A stretch of DNA of 32,255 bases from Apopatocola sp963618015 (lineage in GTDB: Bacteria; Bacillota; Clostridia; Oscillospirales; Oscillospiraceae): assembly GCA_963618015.1 (NCBI GenBank), contig CAVEQS010000032.1, positions 1-32,255 on the forward strand, written 5' to 3'. A program made the position numbers and the translations under genes. Below, one piece after another: positions 1 to 7,321 of this stretch. Numbering within the stretch: the first letter of the stretch is position 1; each line of letters begins with the position of its first letter. The notes under the pieces were generated by a model. That model searched no databases and was not told the origin of the DNA. It saw nothing but the letters and a program-made list of their open reading frames with translations.

Positions 1-71
1 TCATAGATAAATTATACCATGAAAAACGCAAAAAGTCTACTGTTTTCAGCACTTCACGCCATTTCTTGCGC

Positions 72-428
72 TCAAATCATACTCAGTCCAAGCACAGGTC
101 GGTGTGCTTTCGGCTGCTCTGTTTTCAGGCCTTCCATAAGCCACCGGTACTGCTGTGGCGTCAAACTCCGCACCTCGTTCTCGTTCCTCGGCCACTGGTA
201 CGCTCCGCGTTCCAGACGCTTATACAGAAGAATGAAACCGTCCTTTTCCCAGTACAGTCCCTTGATCCGGTCTCGCCGCCGCCCACAAAACAGAAACAGT
301 GTATTGGTAAACGGATCCAGCTGAAACTGCTGCTGTACCATGGTTGCCAGACCATCTATTCCTTTTCGCAGATCTGTGTACCCGCAGGCAATGTAGACCT
401 TATCCGCTCCAGTGAAATCGTTCAGCAT
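72..428 (-). CDS. tnpB: IS66 family accessory protein TnpB
   Basis: This 118-residue protein matches the IS66 Orf2/TnpB family in length and motifs: an early YIACGYTDLRKGIDGL segment, then LFLFCGRRRDRIKGLYWEKD and a basic GAYQWPR stretch. TnpB is required with TnpA and TnpC for IS66 transposition, but its biochemical role is not settled. Its start codon overlaps the tnpA stop by 7 nt (422-428), as expected for translationally coupled IS66 genes. The frame is intact. The following tnpC is cut off by the window edge, so whether the element is active cannot be judged. Confidence 0.93.
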   Translation of the reverse strand: MLNDFTGADKVYIACGYTDLRKGIDGLATMVQQQFQLDPFTNTLFLFCGRRRDRIKGLYWEKDGFILLYKRLERGAYQWPRNENEVRSLTPQQYRWLMEGLKTEQPKAHRPVLGLSMI

Positions 429-799
429 GACTTCAATGCCTGGCAGATCGTCTGCACCAGCTTCGGGTCTGCCCCGGAATAGAGATTGACGCTCGCTCTG
501 CCCAATTGTATGCTGGCGGCCAGAACCGCTCTTGGCTCCTGCACATATTCCTCCGGCGCTGGAAGCTCTGCAAATTGAGGCCCATAATCATTTCCTGCGG
601 TACTGACCGCAGTCCTTTCCCGCTGCAGGATCGCCATGTCAAATACCCGCTTTTGCCAATAGTGGTATCTCCGCTCTGTGATCCCGTGCTGGGCACACCA
701 CTCTTTGCGGGTCAGTTCGCTGTTCCTGCACTCTGATACAAGCTGTGCCCACTCCATTAATCTCTGGTCTGCGCTGGTTTTAACAAGTCGTGTATCCAT
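422..799 (-). CDS. tnpA: IS66 family accessory protein TnpA
   Basis: This 125-residue protein has the IS66 Orf1/TnpA pattern: an N-terminal helix-turn-helix-like segment around WCAQHGITERRYHYWQKR, then a variable acidic and proline-rich middle, and a short conserved C-terminal tail (ASIQLGRASVNLYSGADP). It is likely the DNA-binding accessory factor for transposition. The ATG at 799 is chosen because GGAGGG lies about 7 nt upstream; an upstream in-frame codon at 835 has no comparable ribosome-binding site. The stop overlaps the tnpB start. The gene begins about 130 bp inside the IS end, a normal distance for the leader of this family. Confidence 0.9.
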   Translation of the reverse strand: MDTRLVKTSADQRLMEWAQLVSECRNSELTRKEWCAQHGITERRYHYWQKRVFDMAILQRERTAVSTAGNDYGPQFAELPAPEEYVQEPRAVLAASIQLGRASVNLYSGADPKLVQTICQALKSC

Positions 800-931
800 T
801 CCCGTTCCCTCCGGTGACAATGCTAATTTGCGCAAAAGACTGCGATGGCACTCTTTCGCACTCTTTTTCCTTACTCCGCATTATCGCAAACTGGAACTCC
901 TTCTTCAATCCGCTCTCTTATTTTACGCTTA

Positions 932-2875
932 CTAAATAACCGCCGGAACATCGAGCGACACATCGCTGAGCGGATACGTGCAGCAGGGGTGGATCCAGCC
1001 GAATTTCTTATCCGCTTCGCGGCGGCCGTCTGCCTCGGCGGGGACGAATACCTCACCGGAGAGCAGAAGGGAGTGGCACCAGCCGCACTCGCCGCTGCGG
1101 CAGCGGGACGGGGCTTTGATGCCTGCCTGCTCCATGGCGGAGAGCAGCGTCTGATCTGCACGGCAGGAAACGGTCTGCGTTTCACCGCGGATGGTGACGG
1201 TGATGGTATATGTCTTTCCGGCGGCAGAGGCGGGATAAGCGGTGCTGCGCGCAGGATCGCCGTAATCGCCGTAAAGCTCCTTGCGGGCGCGGCGGCGGGG
1301 AAGGCCGAGCGCTGCGATCTGCGTGTCGGCAAAGGCGTACATTGCCTTCGGGCCGCAGAGGAAGAGCGAGTAGTCGCCGTCTCCGGCGTATTTCTTTATG
1401 AGCTCTGCGGTGATGAAGCCGTGCTCGTAGCCTTCGACCTCTTCATCCGAGAGCACGTGGACGATCTTCACGCGGCCATTCGAACGTGCCGCGACGGCGT
1501 CTATCTCGTCGCGCAGCAAAATGGACTCGCGCGTGCGGTTGCCGTAAAGAATGGTGAGATCAAAATCCTCAATGCCGTCGGCAATGGCACAGGCCATGGA
1601 GTGGAACGGCGTGATGCCGCTGCCGCCTGCCATGGCGACGATGTGCTTTGCATCGCGCAGGCGCAGATAGTAGAAATCGCCCTGCGGGCCGGAGATCACG
1701 GCCTCGGTGCCTTCCTGCCAGTTATCGAGAATGTACTCGGAAACGTATCCGCCCTTGGAGCGGCGAACGGTGATGGTGTAGCTTCCTTTGAGTGCGTCTG
1801 CCGGGCCGGAGCAGATGGAGTAGGGCTTCCAGAGCGTCGCACCGCCGATGGAAATCTCCACGGTCGTGTACTGACCGGCGCGGAAATACGCCATTTCCTC
1901 GGTGCCGCGCGCCGGATCGGGGACAAGAACAAAGCTCTTCGCGTCGCCATGGTCGACGACCTTCGCGACCTTGACGAACTGCTTGGCGGGGTGCAGCTTC
2001 TTTGCGAGAATGTTCGCGTTGTAGATCGACTGCGGCATCTCGTCGGTCGCTGCGGCAATGTGCTGCTCGCGCAGCTTGACTTCGCCGATATCGCCCACCA
2101 GACGCGCCAGCATCAGATTGTAGCAGAGCGCCGTGATGGGCGTGGTAAGCTGTGTGACCGCCTCCGGTACGCCCCGTTTGCAGACCTTTGCGGCCAGAGC
2201 GCCGTCAAGCTGAAAAGAGCGGATGCGCAGACTGCCCTTTTTCCGCAGAAAGTGAGTCAGCAGAAGGAGAACTGTCAGCACCTGTCCGAGACCGGACGCG
2301 ACCGCTGCGCCGATGATGCCCATTCGGAGCGGGAAAATGAACAGCCAGTCGAGAAAAATGTTCGCGGCGGCTCCGGCACACATCCCGACAAAAGAGAGGG
2401 CGGGGGAGCCGTCGTTTCGGACGAATACGGAAAGGCATGTTCCCATGAGCATGGGGATAGAGAAGGCGGAGTAATAGAAAAGATACTGCGCAGCCATGCT
2501 GCGCATTTCCGCGCTCAGCGTTTTACCGCCGCTCAGATCCACGATCTGCTGCGGGAATATCATCCCCACGGCCATCAGTACCGCAGAGGAAACAAGTGTC
2601 AGAAGAAAGGCGGTCATAAAAGCCCGGTTAGCGCCTTCCTTGTCTCCGCGCCCCATGCGGATGGCAACGACGGTCCCACCGCCCATGGGAAACATGGCGG
2701 TGAGCGCTACTACAAAAGTGATAAACGGTACCGCGATGTTGACAGCGCCCAGTGCTGCCGAGCCGACGCCCTGCCCCACGAAGATGCCGTCTACCACATT
2801 GTAGAGATAGGTCACAAAAAACCCGCCCAGTGCAGGGACAATGTAGCGTACCAGAGATTTTGCGTTTGCGTCCAT
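932..2875 (-). CDS. Chimeric protein: N-terminal half of a MATE efflux transporter fused to an FAD/NAD(P)/2Fe-2S oxidoreductase
   Basis: This 647-residue open frame has two parts. Residues 1 to about 263 are the first half of a MATE (multidrug and toxin extrusion) transporter: six hydrophobic segments, the VDGIFVGQGVG and GDKEGANRAF regions, and the start of a seventh segment (LCYNLMLARLVGDIG). The second transporter half, about 200 residues, is absent. From about residue 265 the sequence is a soluble ferredoxin reductase: FAD domain with KPYS (350-353), NAD(P) domain with GGSGITP (417-423), and a plant-type 2Fe-2S domain with C592, C597, C600 and C631/C632. The ATG at 2875 has AAAGGA upstream; a TTG at 2896 would add seven residues. 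The stop codon TAG is completed by the first G of the IS66 end. Half a MATE pump is not expected to transport, so this is probably a deletion fusion of two genes; the reductase half looks complete. A deliberate membrane-anchored reductase or an assembly error remain possible. Confidence 0.8.
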   Translation of the reverse strand: MDANAKSLVRYIVPALGGFFVTYLYNVVDGIFVGQGVGSAALGAVNIAVPFITFVVALTAMFPMGGGTVVAIRMGRGDKEGANRAFMTAFLLTLVSSAVLMAVGMIFPQQIVDLSGGKTLSAEMRSMAAQYLFYYSAFSIPMLMGTCLSVFVRNDGSPALSFVGMCAGAAANIFLDWLFIFPLRMGIIGAAVASGLGQVLTVLLLLTHFLRKKGSLRIRSFQLDGALAAKVCKRGVPEAVTQLTTPITALCYNLMLARLVGDIGEVKLREQHIAAATDEMPQSIYNANILAKKLHPAKQFVKVAKVVDHGDAKSFVLVPDPARGTEEMAYFRAGQYTTVEISIGGATLWKPYSICSGPADALKGSYTITVRRSKGGYVSEYILDNWQEGTEAVISGPQGDFYYLRLRDAKHIVAMAGGSGITPFHSMACAIADGIEDFDLTILYGNRTRESILLRDEIDAVAARSNGRVKIVHVLSDEEVEGYEHGFITAELIKKYAGDGDYSLFLCGPKAMYAFADTQIAALGLPRRRARKELYGDYGDPARSTAYPASAAGKTYTITVTIRGETQTVSCRADQTLLSAMEQAGIKAPSRCRSGECGWCHSLLLSGEVFVPAEADGRREADKKFGWIHPCCTYPLSDVSLDVPAVI

Positions 2876-3020
2876 ACCGATGTCCTTTCCATACAAAACA
2901 AAAAGTGGGCAAAGCCCTGATAAAGCCTTACCCCTCGGTATAAAACAAAAAGCGGGGTAAGGCCCAAAACGGTCTTATCCCACTTCAACGGTCGCTGCGA
3001 CCGCAAGTCCTCTGATAAGC
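2876..3020 (-). promoter_or_regulatory. Structured leader with two tandem terminator-like hairpins upstream of the MATE-reductase gene
   Basis: The transcript predicted from the promoter at 3027-3055 has a leader of about 145 nt. On the minus strand CTTATC and GATAAG enclose a perfect CGGTCG-CAG-CGACCG hairpin. GATAAG also lies in the 5' arm of a second hairpin (GTGGGATAAGACC with GGCCTTACCCCGC) followed by TTTTTGTTTT. About 48 nt later a diverged copy (GGGTAAGGC with GCTTTGCCC) is followed by ACTTTTTGTTTT. In addition GCCTTACCCC and GGGGTAAGGC are perfect complements and could form an alternative pairing. Mutually exclusive stems ending in U-runs are typical of attenuators and riboswitches. 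I do not recognise a known aptamer class. It could instead be a simple double terminator or a dispersed repeat. Confidence 0.55.
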
Positions 3021-3026
3021 AACGAG

Positions 3027-3055
3027 ACTATACCATCTTTCCCGGCAGACGTCAA
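3027..3055 (-). promoter_or_regulatory. Sigma-A-type promoter of the MATE-reductase gene
   Basis: On the minus strand TTGACG (3050-3055) and TATAGT (3027-3032) are separated by exactly 17 bp. Each box matches the vegetative consensus at 5 of 6 positions. The predicted start site is near 3020, which gives the long leader described downstream. Confidence 0.75.
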
Positions 3056-3083
3056 CGAAAAGATACGGCGCGATTTTGCATAG

Positions 3084-3115
3084 AAAAATGCCGTCGTAAT
3101 TCTTTACGACGGCAT
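3084..3115 (-). terminator. Rho-independent terminator of tRNA-Ala
   Basis: A perfect 12-bp stem (3088-3099 with 3104-3115) with a 4-nt loop begins 2 nt after the tRNA CCA end. It is followed on the minus strand by a run of T. It isolates the tRNA gene from the MATE-reductase promoter just downstream. Confidence 0.85.
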
Positions 3116-3117
3116 TT

Positions 3118-3193
3118 TGGTGGAGACGAAGAGATTCGAACTCTCGACCTCTCGGATGCGAACCGAACGCTCTCCCAGCTGAGCTACGCCCCC
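3118..3193 (-). tRNA. tRNA-Ala, anticodon CGC
   Basis: The minus strand folds into a 76-nt cloverleaf: acceptor GGGGGCG with CGTCTCC, D stem GCTC/GAGC, anticodon stem TTCGG/CCGAG with loop TTCGCAT (anticodon CGC), T arm GAGAG-TTCGAAT-CTCTT, discriminator A and encoded CCA. The G3-U70 pair, the main alanine identity element, is present. It reads GCG, a codon used heavily by the surrounding genes. It has its own promoter and terminator and so appears monocistronic. Confidence 0.95.
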
Positions 3194-3207
3194 ACAGCGC
3201 GAATGTG

Positions 3208-3235
3208 ATTATAACACAAATTTTCGATTTGTAAA
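3208..3235 (-). promoter_or_regulatory. Promoter of tRNA-Ala
   Basis: On the minus strand TTTACA (3230-3235) and a perfect TATAAT (3208-3213) are spaced by 16 bp. They lie 15 bp upstream of the mature tRNA 5' end, which leaves a short 5' leader for RNase P. Confidence 0.7.
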
Positions 3236-3262
3236 GCACTTTTTTCAAAAAATAGTTCACAC

Positions 3263-3291
3263 TTGTAAATAGATACAATATGTGGTAAAAT
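3263..3291 (+). promoter_or_regulatory. Probable promoter of uppP
   Basis: TTGTAA (3263-3268) and TAAAAT (3286-3291) are spaced by 17 bp in an AT-rich stretch, divergent from the tRNA promoter. The resulting leader of about 70 nt contains an inverted repeat TGCCGCC/GGCGGCA (3331-3345) just upstream of the uppP ribosome-binding site. The -35 box matches the consensus at only 4 of 6 positions. Confidence 0.5.
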
Positions 3292-3370
3292 AAATTGTTA
3301 AAGAATACACTTTCTATTATAACCAATCCCTGCCGCCCGGCGGCAAATCCACGAAAAGGGGGAAACTCTC

Positions 3371-4204
3371 TTGTCGATCCTCAACGCGGCGTTTCTCGGC
3401 TTCATTCAGGGGGTGGCAGAATTTCTGCCGATTTCCAGCTCCGGTCACCTTGCGGTGCTCCAGAACATTTTCAACATGCAGACGGCAGATGAGGGGCACA
3501 TGTTCTTTGACGTGCTGCTGCATCTCGGCACGCTGATCTCCATCATCATTGTTTACTGGAAGGATATCGTCTACATCGTATCCGATACCGTCGGCCTGCT
3601 CCGTTCGTCACACGAAACTTTCCCGGAGCAGCGCACGGAACGCTCCGGGGCGCGGCTGCTGCTGATGCTCGTTTTCGGCACACTGCCGCTGTTCATCATT
3701 CTTCCGTTCCATAATTCTCTGGAGCAGCTCTATTATAAAACCGGTTTCATCGGCGCGGCGTTTCTTCTCAACGGCTGCCTCCTGTATGTTTCCGACCGGA
3801 TCGTTCCGGGGCACGGAAACGAGCGCACGATGCGCATCCGCGATGCGCTGTTGATCGGCTGCGCGCAGGCCGTCGCCACCATTCCCGGCATTTCCCGCTC
3901 CGGCAGCACGATCACCGCCGGTATCGCCACCGGGCAGTCTCGCCCCTTTGCGATGAAGTATTCGCTGCTCATGAGCATTCCTGCCGTGCTCGGCGCAAAT
4001 CTTCTTTCGCTTATCAAGGCGCTCAAGGCGGGCGTGGAATGGTCCAACTTCCCGGCATATCTCGTCGGCATGATCGTTTCGGTCGTTGTCGGCTATTTCA
4101 GCATCGTCCTTTTGCAGCGTCTGCTGAAAAAGGGAAAGTTCGGTAATTTTGCCTATTACATGTGGGGCATCGGCGCATTCACGCTCATCGCCTCGCTTTT
4201 CTGA
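3371..4204 (+). CDS. uppP: Undecaprenyl-diphosphatase UppP (BacA family)
   Basis: UppP dephosphorylates undecaprenyl diphosphate at the membrane so the lipid carrier can be reused for peptidoglycan and wall polymer synthesis; overexpression of the family gives bacitracin tolerance. The 277-residue protein has the two family signatures, QGVAEFLPISSSGHL (residues 13-27) and PGISRSGST in the middle, and about eight hydrophobic segments, at the usual length. The start is TTG at 3371, with GGGGG 8 nt upstream and no in-frame ATG nearby. It is 10 bp upstream of ftsK and is probably cotranscribed with it, linking wall synthesis and division or sporulation genes. Confidence 0.95.
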   Translation: MSILNAAFLGFIQGVAEFLPISSSGHLAVLQNIFNMQTADEGHMFFDVLLHLGTLISIIIVYWKDIVYIVSDTVGLLRSSHETFPEQRTERSGARLLLMLVFGTLPLFIILPFHNSLEQLYYKTGFIGAAFLLNGCLLYVSDRIVPGHGNERTMRIRDALLIGCAQAVATIPGISRSGSTITAGIATGQSRPFAMKYSLLMSIPAVLGANLLSLIKALKAGVEWSNFPAYLVGMIVSVVVGYFSIVLLQRLLKKGKFGNFAYYMWGIGAFTLIASLF

Positions 4205-4214
4205 GGAGAACGTT

Positions 4215-6899
4215 ATGGCGCAATCAAAATCCGCGTCCGGAGCAAAAAAGAATACGTCTGCCAGAGCCAGAGCCAAAAAGCCGATCCGCCGCGAGGTCGG
4301 CTCGATCGTTTGTCTGGCCTTGGGGCTCTTTACGCTGATTGGCTATTTTGTCAAAGACTATTGGCTGATCGACTGGCTGTGCCTGTATGTCTTTAAGGGA
4401 CTTTTCGGCTGGGGTTTTCTGGTCGTTCCGCCCTGCTTCCTCTGGGCGGCGATCATTCTGGGCTTTCACCGCGGCCGCCCTGTGGCCGGACGGATCGTTG
4501 CTCTTTCGTTCATCCCGCTTCTCTTCGGCGCTGCGGTGCATCTGCTGGCGTGCAAGGTCGATTACGGCTTTGACTGGCTTTCGATCCGCAGCTTGTATTA
4601 TGGCGGCATGAATCTGGAGACGGGCGGCGTCGTTTCGGGGCTGCTGTCCATCTTCCTTGAACGTGCTGTGAGTGTATACGGCGCGCTGCCGGTGTTCATC
4701 ATCGCGCTTTTCAGCGTGGTGTGTGTTGCGGCAAAAATCTCCCTGCGTCAGACGGTGGAGGATATGAAGAGCCGTCCGCGCGCAGAGTATGAGCCGATGC
4801 CGGAGCCTGTCCCGGAAAAGCCCCGGACGAAGAAGGAGCGCGGTACGCAGCGCGAGCGTGCGCAGGAGCTTCCCGCTCCGGAGATATTCTCTGTTCCGGA
4901 ACCGTCGAGCGCCCCGGTACAGCCGCAGGAGGAGCCCTCCGGCGGCATGTTCTCCCGCCGCCGGAAAAAGGCGGCGATCGATATCCCCATCGAGGACGAA
5001 CCCCTGCCGGAAGAGCCAATCCCGGATATGCCGCAGGGCATTCTCTACCAGGGACAGCCGGATATGGCGGCGGTGGCGGACTGCATCCGCCGCGGCGAGG
5101 AAAAGCGCGCCAAGACTCGCCGAACGCCCGAAAAGGAGCCTTTCATCGAGGATGCGGCTCCGGTCGAGGAAGAACCCTTCATCGAAGACGCCTCCCCGGC
5201 CGAAGAGCTTTCGATGGAGAACGGCTCTGCCGAGATCGGCATCGATACCGTGCGTGAGCCGGTGCCGTTTGTAAAGCCGGAAAAGCTCCGTCGTGAGGAT
5301 GTAGACGCCGCTGCGGACGAGATCGCGCAGACGATCGAGGAAACGGAGCAGGCGCCGGAATATCAGTATCCGCCCGTAACGCTCCTTCGTGCCGGGGACG
5401 GCATCACGTCCGACGGCAGAGAAGAGGTAACACTCAATCGGGAACGGCTGGAAACGACGCTCCACAGCTTCGGCATCGGAGCTTCGGTGACGGAGATCAC
5501 CCGCGGGCCGACGGTCACACGCTACGATCTTGAGCTGGAGGCCGGCGTGAAGCTCAATAAGCTTACCAACCTTGCGGGCGATCTGGCGCTCTCGCTCGGC
5601 GTGGTCAGCGTGCGAATTGCCCCGATTCCCGACAAAATCTCTACGGTCGGTGTCGAGGTGCCGAACAAGATCGTCAGCACCGTGTATCTGCGCGACATTA
5701 TCGATTCCCCGGCCTTCCAGAACGCTGCCTCCAAGCTCAGCTTTGCCATCGGCAAGGACATCGGCGGAAACTGCATCGTCGGCAACATTGCCAAGCTCCC
5801 GCATATGCTCATCGCCGGTACGACCGGCAGCGGCAAGAGCGTGTGCATGAACAGCCTCATTCTCTCGCTGCTCTATAAGGCGACTCCGGACGAGGTACGC
5901 CTCATTATGATCGACCCCAAAATGGTTGAGCTCGGCATTTATAACGGCATCCCGCACCTGTACATCCCGGTCGTGACCGACCCGAAAAAAGCGGCGGGTT
6001 CGCTCCAGTGGGCAGTCGTGGAAATGATGAAGCGCTACCGGCTCTTCTCGGAGATCGGCGTGCGCGATTTGAAAGGCTACAATAACTATAAGACCAAGAT
6101 CGGCGAACCGACGATGCCGAACGTTGTCATCGTCATCGACGAACTGGCCGACCTTATGATGACCGCTGCCAAAGAGGTTGAAGAGAGCATTTGCCGCGTG
6201 GCGCAGATGGGACGCGCCGCCGGTATGCATCTCATCATCGCCACGCAGCGTCCCTCGGCGGACGTTATCACCGGCCTCATGAAGGCGAATATTCCGAGCC
6301 GTATCGCGTTTGCTGTTTCGAGCTCACTGGAATCTCGCATTATCCTCGATAATCCCGGCGCGGAAAAACTTATCGGCATGGGTGATATGCTCTATGCGCC
6401 GCTCGGCTGCGGAAAGCCGCTGCGCGTGCAGGGCGCGTTCGTATCCGATGAGGAACGCGAGCAGGTCATCAATTTCATCAAGCAGGGGACAACGCCGGAG
6501 TACGACGACGAGATCCTCCGCCATATTGAGAAGGCTGCCGCAGGGAAGGACGCACCGGAGGATAAAGACGAAGGCGGCAATTCTGCGGCGCTGGACGACA
6601 ATCCGTTCAGCGGCTGTGATGAGCTTCTGCCGCAGGCGGTGGACGTCATTCTCGATACGAAGCAGGCGTCTGTTTCCATGCTGCAGCGCCGGCTGAAGCT
6701 CGGCTATTCCCGTGCCGCGCGTCTCGTCGACCAGATGGAAGAGCTTGGCATCGTCGGGCCGTTTGAAGGTTCCAAGCCGCGCCAGCTTCTCATCACACGC
6801 GAGCAATGGCAGGAGATGAGCATGTCCGGCCGCACGCCGATGGAACGGCTTATCGAGGAGCAGAAGGACGATTTCTCCGCGGAGGAACCACAGCTATGA
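4215..6899 (+). CDS. ftsK: DNA translocase FtsK/SpoIIIE
   Basis: FtsK/SpoIIIE proteins form a hexameric ATP-driven motor that pumps chromosomal DNA through the closing division or sporulation septum. The 894-residue protein starts at the ATG at 4215 (GAGGAG 5 nt upstream). It has four or so membrane segments within residues 30-180, then a long acidic, Pro/Glu-rich linker (about 185-375) containing a short repeat (EPFIEDA twice). The alpha/beta motor follows, with Walker A GTTGSGKS at 535-542 and a Walker B region VVIVIDELADLM. A C-terminal gamma winged helix (ASVSMLQRRLKLGYSRAARL) would read KOPS/SRS polarity sites. Its stop overlaps the mrnC start (ATGA). Whether it acts in division, sporulation or both cannot be told from sequence. 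Confidence 0.96.
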   Translation: MAQSKSASGAKKNTSARARAKKPIRREVGSIVCLALGLFTLIGYFVKDYWLIDWLCLYVFKGLFGWGFLVVPPCFLWAAIILGFHRGRPVAGRIVALSFIPLLFGAAVHLLACKVDYGFDWLSIRSLYYGGMNLETGGVVSGLLSIFLERAVSVYGALPVFIIALFSVVCVAAKISLRQTVEDMKSRPRAEYEPMPEPVPEKPRTKKERGTQRERAQELPAPEIFSVPEPSSAPVQPQEEPSGGMFSRRRKKAAIDIPIEDEPLPEEPIPDMPQGILYQGQPDMAAVADCIRRGEEKRAKTRRTPEKEPFIEDAAPVEEEPFIEDASPAEELSMENGSAEIGIDTVREPVPFVKPEKLRREDVDAAADEIAQTIEETEQAPEYQYPPVTLLRAGDGITSDGREEVTLNRERLETTLHSFGIGASVTEITRGPTVTRYDLELEAGVKLNKLTNLAGDLALSLGVVSVRIAPIPDKISTVGVEVPNKIVSTVYLRDIIDSPAFQNAASKLSFAIGKDIGGNCIVGNIAKLPHMLIAGTTGSGKSVCMNSLILSLLYKATPDEVRLIMIDPKMVELGIYNGIPHLYIPVVTDPKKAAGSLQWAVVEMMKRYRLFSEIGVRDLKGYNNYKTKIGEPTMPNVVIVIDELADLMMTAAKEVEESICRVAQMGRAAGMHLIIATQRPSADVITGLMKANIPSRIAFAVSSSLESRIILDNPGAEKLIGMGDMLYAPLGCGKPLRVQGAFVSDEEREQVINFIKQGTTPEYDDEILRHIEKAAAGKDAPEDKDEGGNSAALDDNPFSGCDELLPQAVDVILDTKQASVSMLQRRLKLGYSRAARLVDQMEELGIVGPFEGSKPRQLLITREQWQEMSMSGRTPMERLIEEQKDDFSAEEPQL

Positions 6900-7321
6900 T
6901 CCTATCGGACGGTGAAGTGCGCGCCATGAGCGCACTGGCGCTCGCCCATATGGGCGACGCCGTGTATGAAATTCTTGCCCGGCGGGAGGTTTGCCGTTCC
7001 GGTAAGTTGACTGCCGGCGAACTGCACCGGCAGACCATCCGGTATGTATCCGCTCCGGCACAGGCGCGTGCGGCGGAAAAGATCCGCCCTCATCTGACAA
7101 GCGAGGAGGACGCCGTATACCGCCGCGGGCGCAACGCCCACAGCCATGCCGCGCCCCGCGCCGCGACGGAGGCCGAGTACCACGCCGCCTCCGGGCTGGA
7201 GGCGCTGTTCGGCTGGCTCTATCTCCGCGGACAAAACGAGCGGATCGAAGAACTCTTTTCCATTATTTTGGAGGAAAACGATGCCTCTGGACGCCATATT
7301 GCTGACGGCTCTGCGCCGTGA
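6896..7321 (+). CDS. mrnC: Mini-ribonuclease 3 (MrnC)
   Basis: MrnC is an RNase III catalytic domain without a dsRNA-binding domain; in Bacillus it matures 23S rRNA ends. The 141-residue protein shows the family pattern: LALAHMGDAVYEILAR with the catalytic Asp near residue 21, the RYVSA-QA helix, and RRGRNAHSH followed by ATEAEYHAASGLEALFGWLYL with the second acidic catalytic site. The start ATG at 6896 overlaps the ftsK stop by 4 nt, so translation is likely coupled. The 3' end overlaps rqcH by 41 nt. Confidence 0.92.
   Translation: MILSDGEVRAMSALALAHMGDAVYEILARREVCRSGKLTAGELHRQTIRYVSAPAQARAAEKIRPHLTSEEDAVYRRGRNAHSHAAPRAATEAEYHAASGLEALFGWLYLRGQNERIEELFSIILEENDASGRHIADGSAP

Larger units (their letters stand above)
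1..932 (-). mobile_element. IS66-family insertion sequence, partial (accessory-gene end)
   Basis: The stretch carries the two small accessory genes of an IS66 element on the minus strand, in the usual tnpA-tnpB order. The large DDE transposase gene (tnpC) should follow beyond base 1. The outer end is placed at 932, where the minus strand begins GTAAGCGTAAAA, the kind of GTAAG start found on IS66-family terminal repeats. The 8 bp outside it (933-940, taaataac) would be the target duplication if the family's usual 8-bp duplication holds; the other copy lies outside the window. The IS sits at the extreme 3' end of the neighbouring reductase gene. Bases 1-71 hold only the short gap after tnpB and possibly the first codon of tnpC. 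Confidence 0.85.

Noticed and set aside
845..2920. A 691-codon open frame on the plus strand opposite the MATE-reductase gene
   Set aside because: Its translation is low-complexity and resembles no family, and it mirrors the GC-rich antisense strand of a clear gene. The same applies to a 668-codon antisense frame opposite ftsK (4224-6230) and other long antisense frames.
2812..3006. A 64-codon frame starting at TTG through the MATE leader, as a possible regulatory leader peptide
   Set aside because: The start codon is only 2 nt from a GAGG and the frame runs past the gene start; the signal is better explained by RNA hairpins and the 48-bp duplication, although a leader-peptide attenuator is not fully excluded.
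2980..3020. SAM-I riboswitch, suggested by CTTATCAGAGG in the MATE leader
   Set aside because: Only the first few bases resemble the SAM-I start; the conserved GAGGGA, the GATGAA..CCCGGCAACC core and the expected length are missing.
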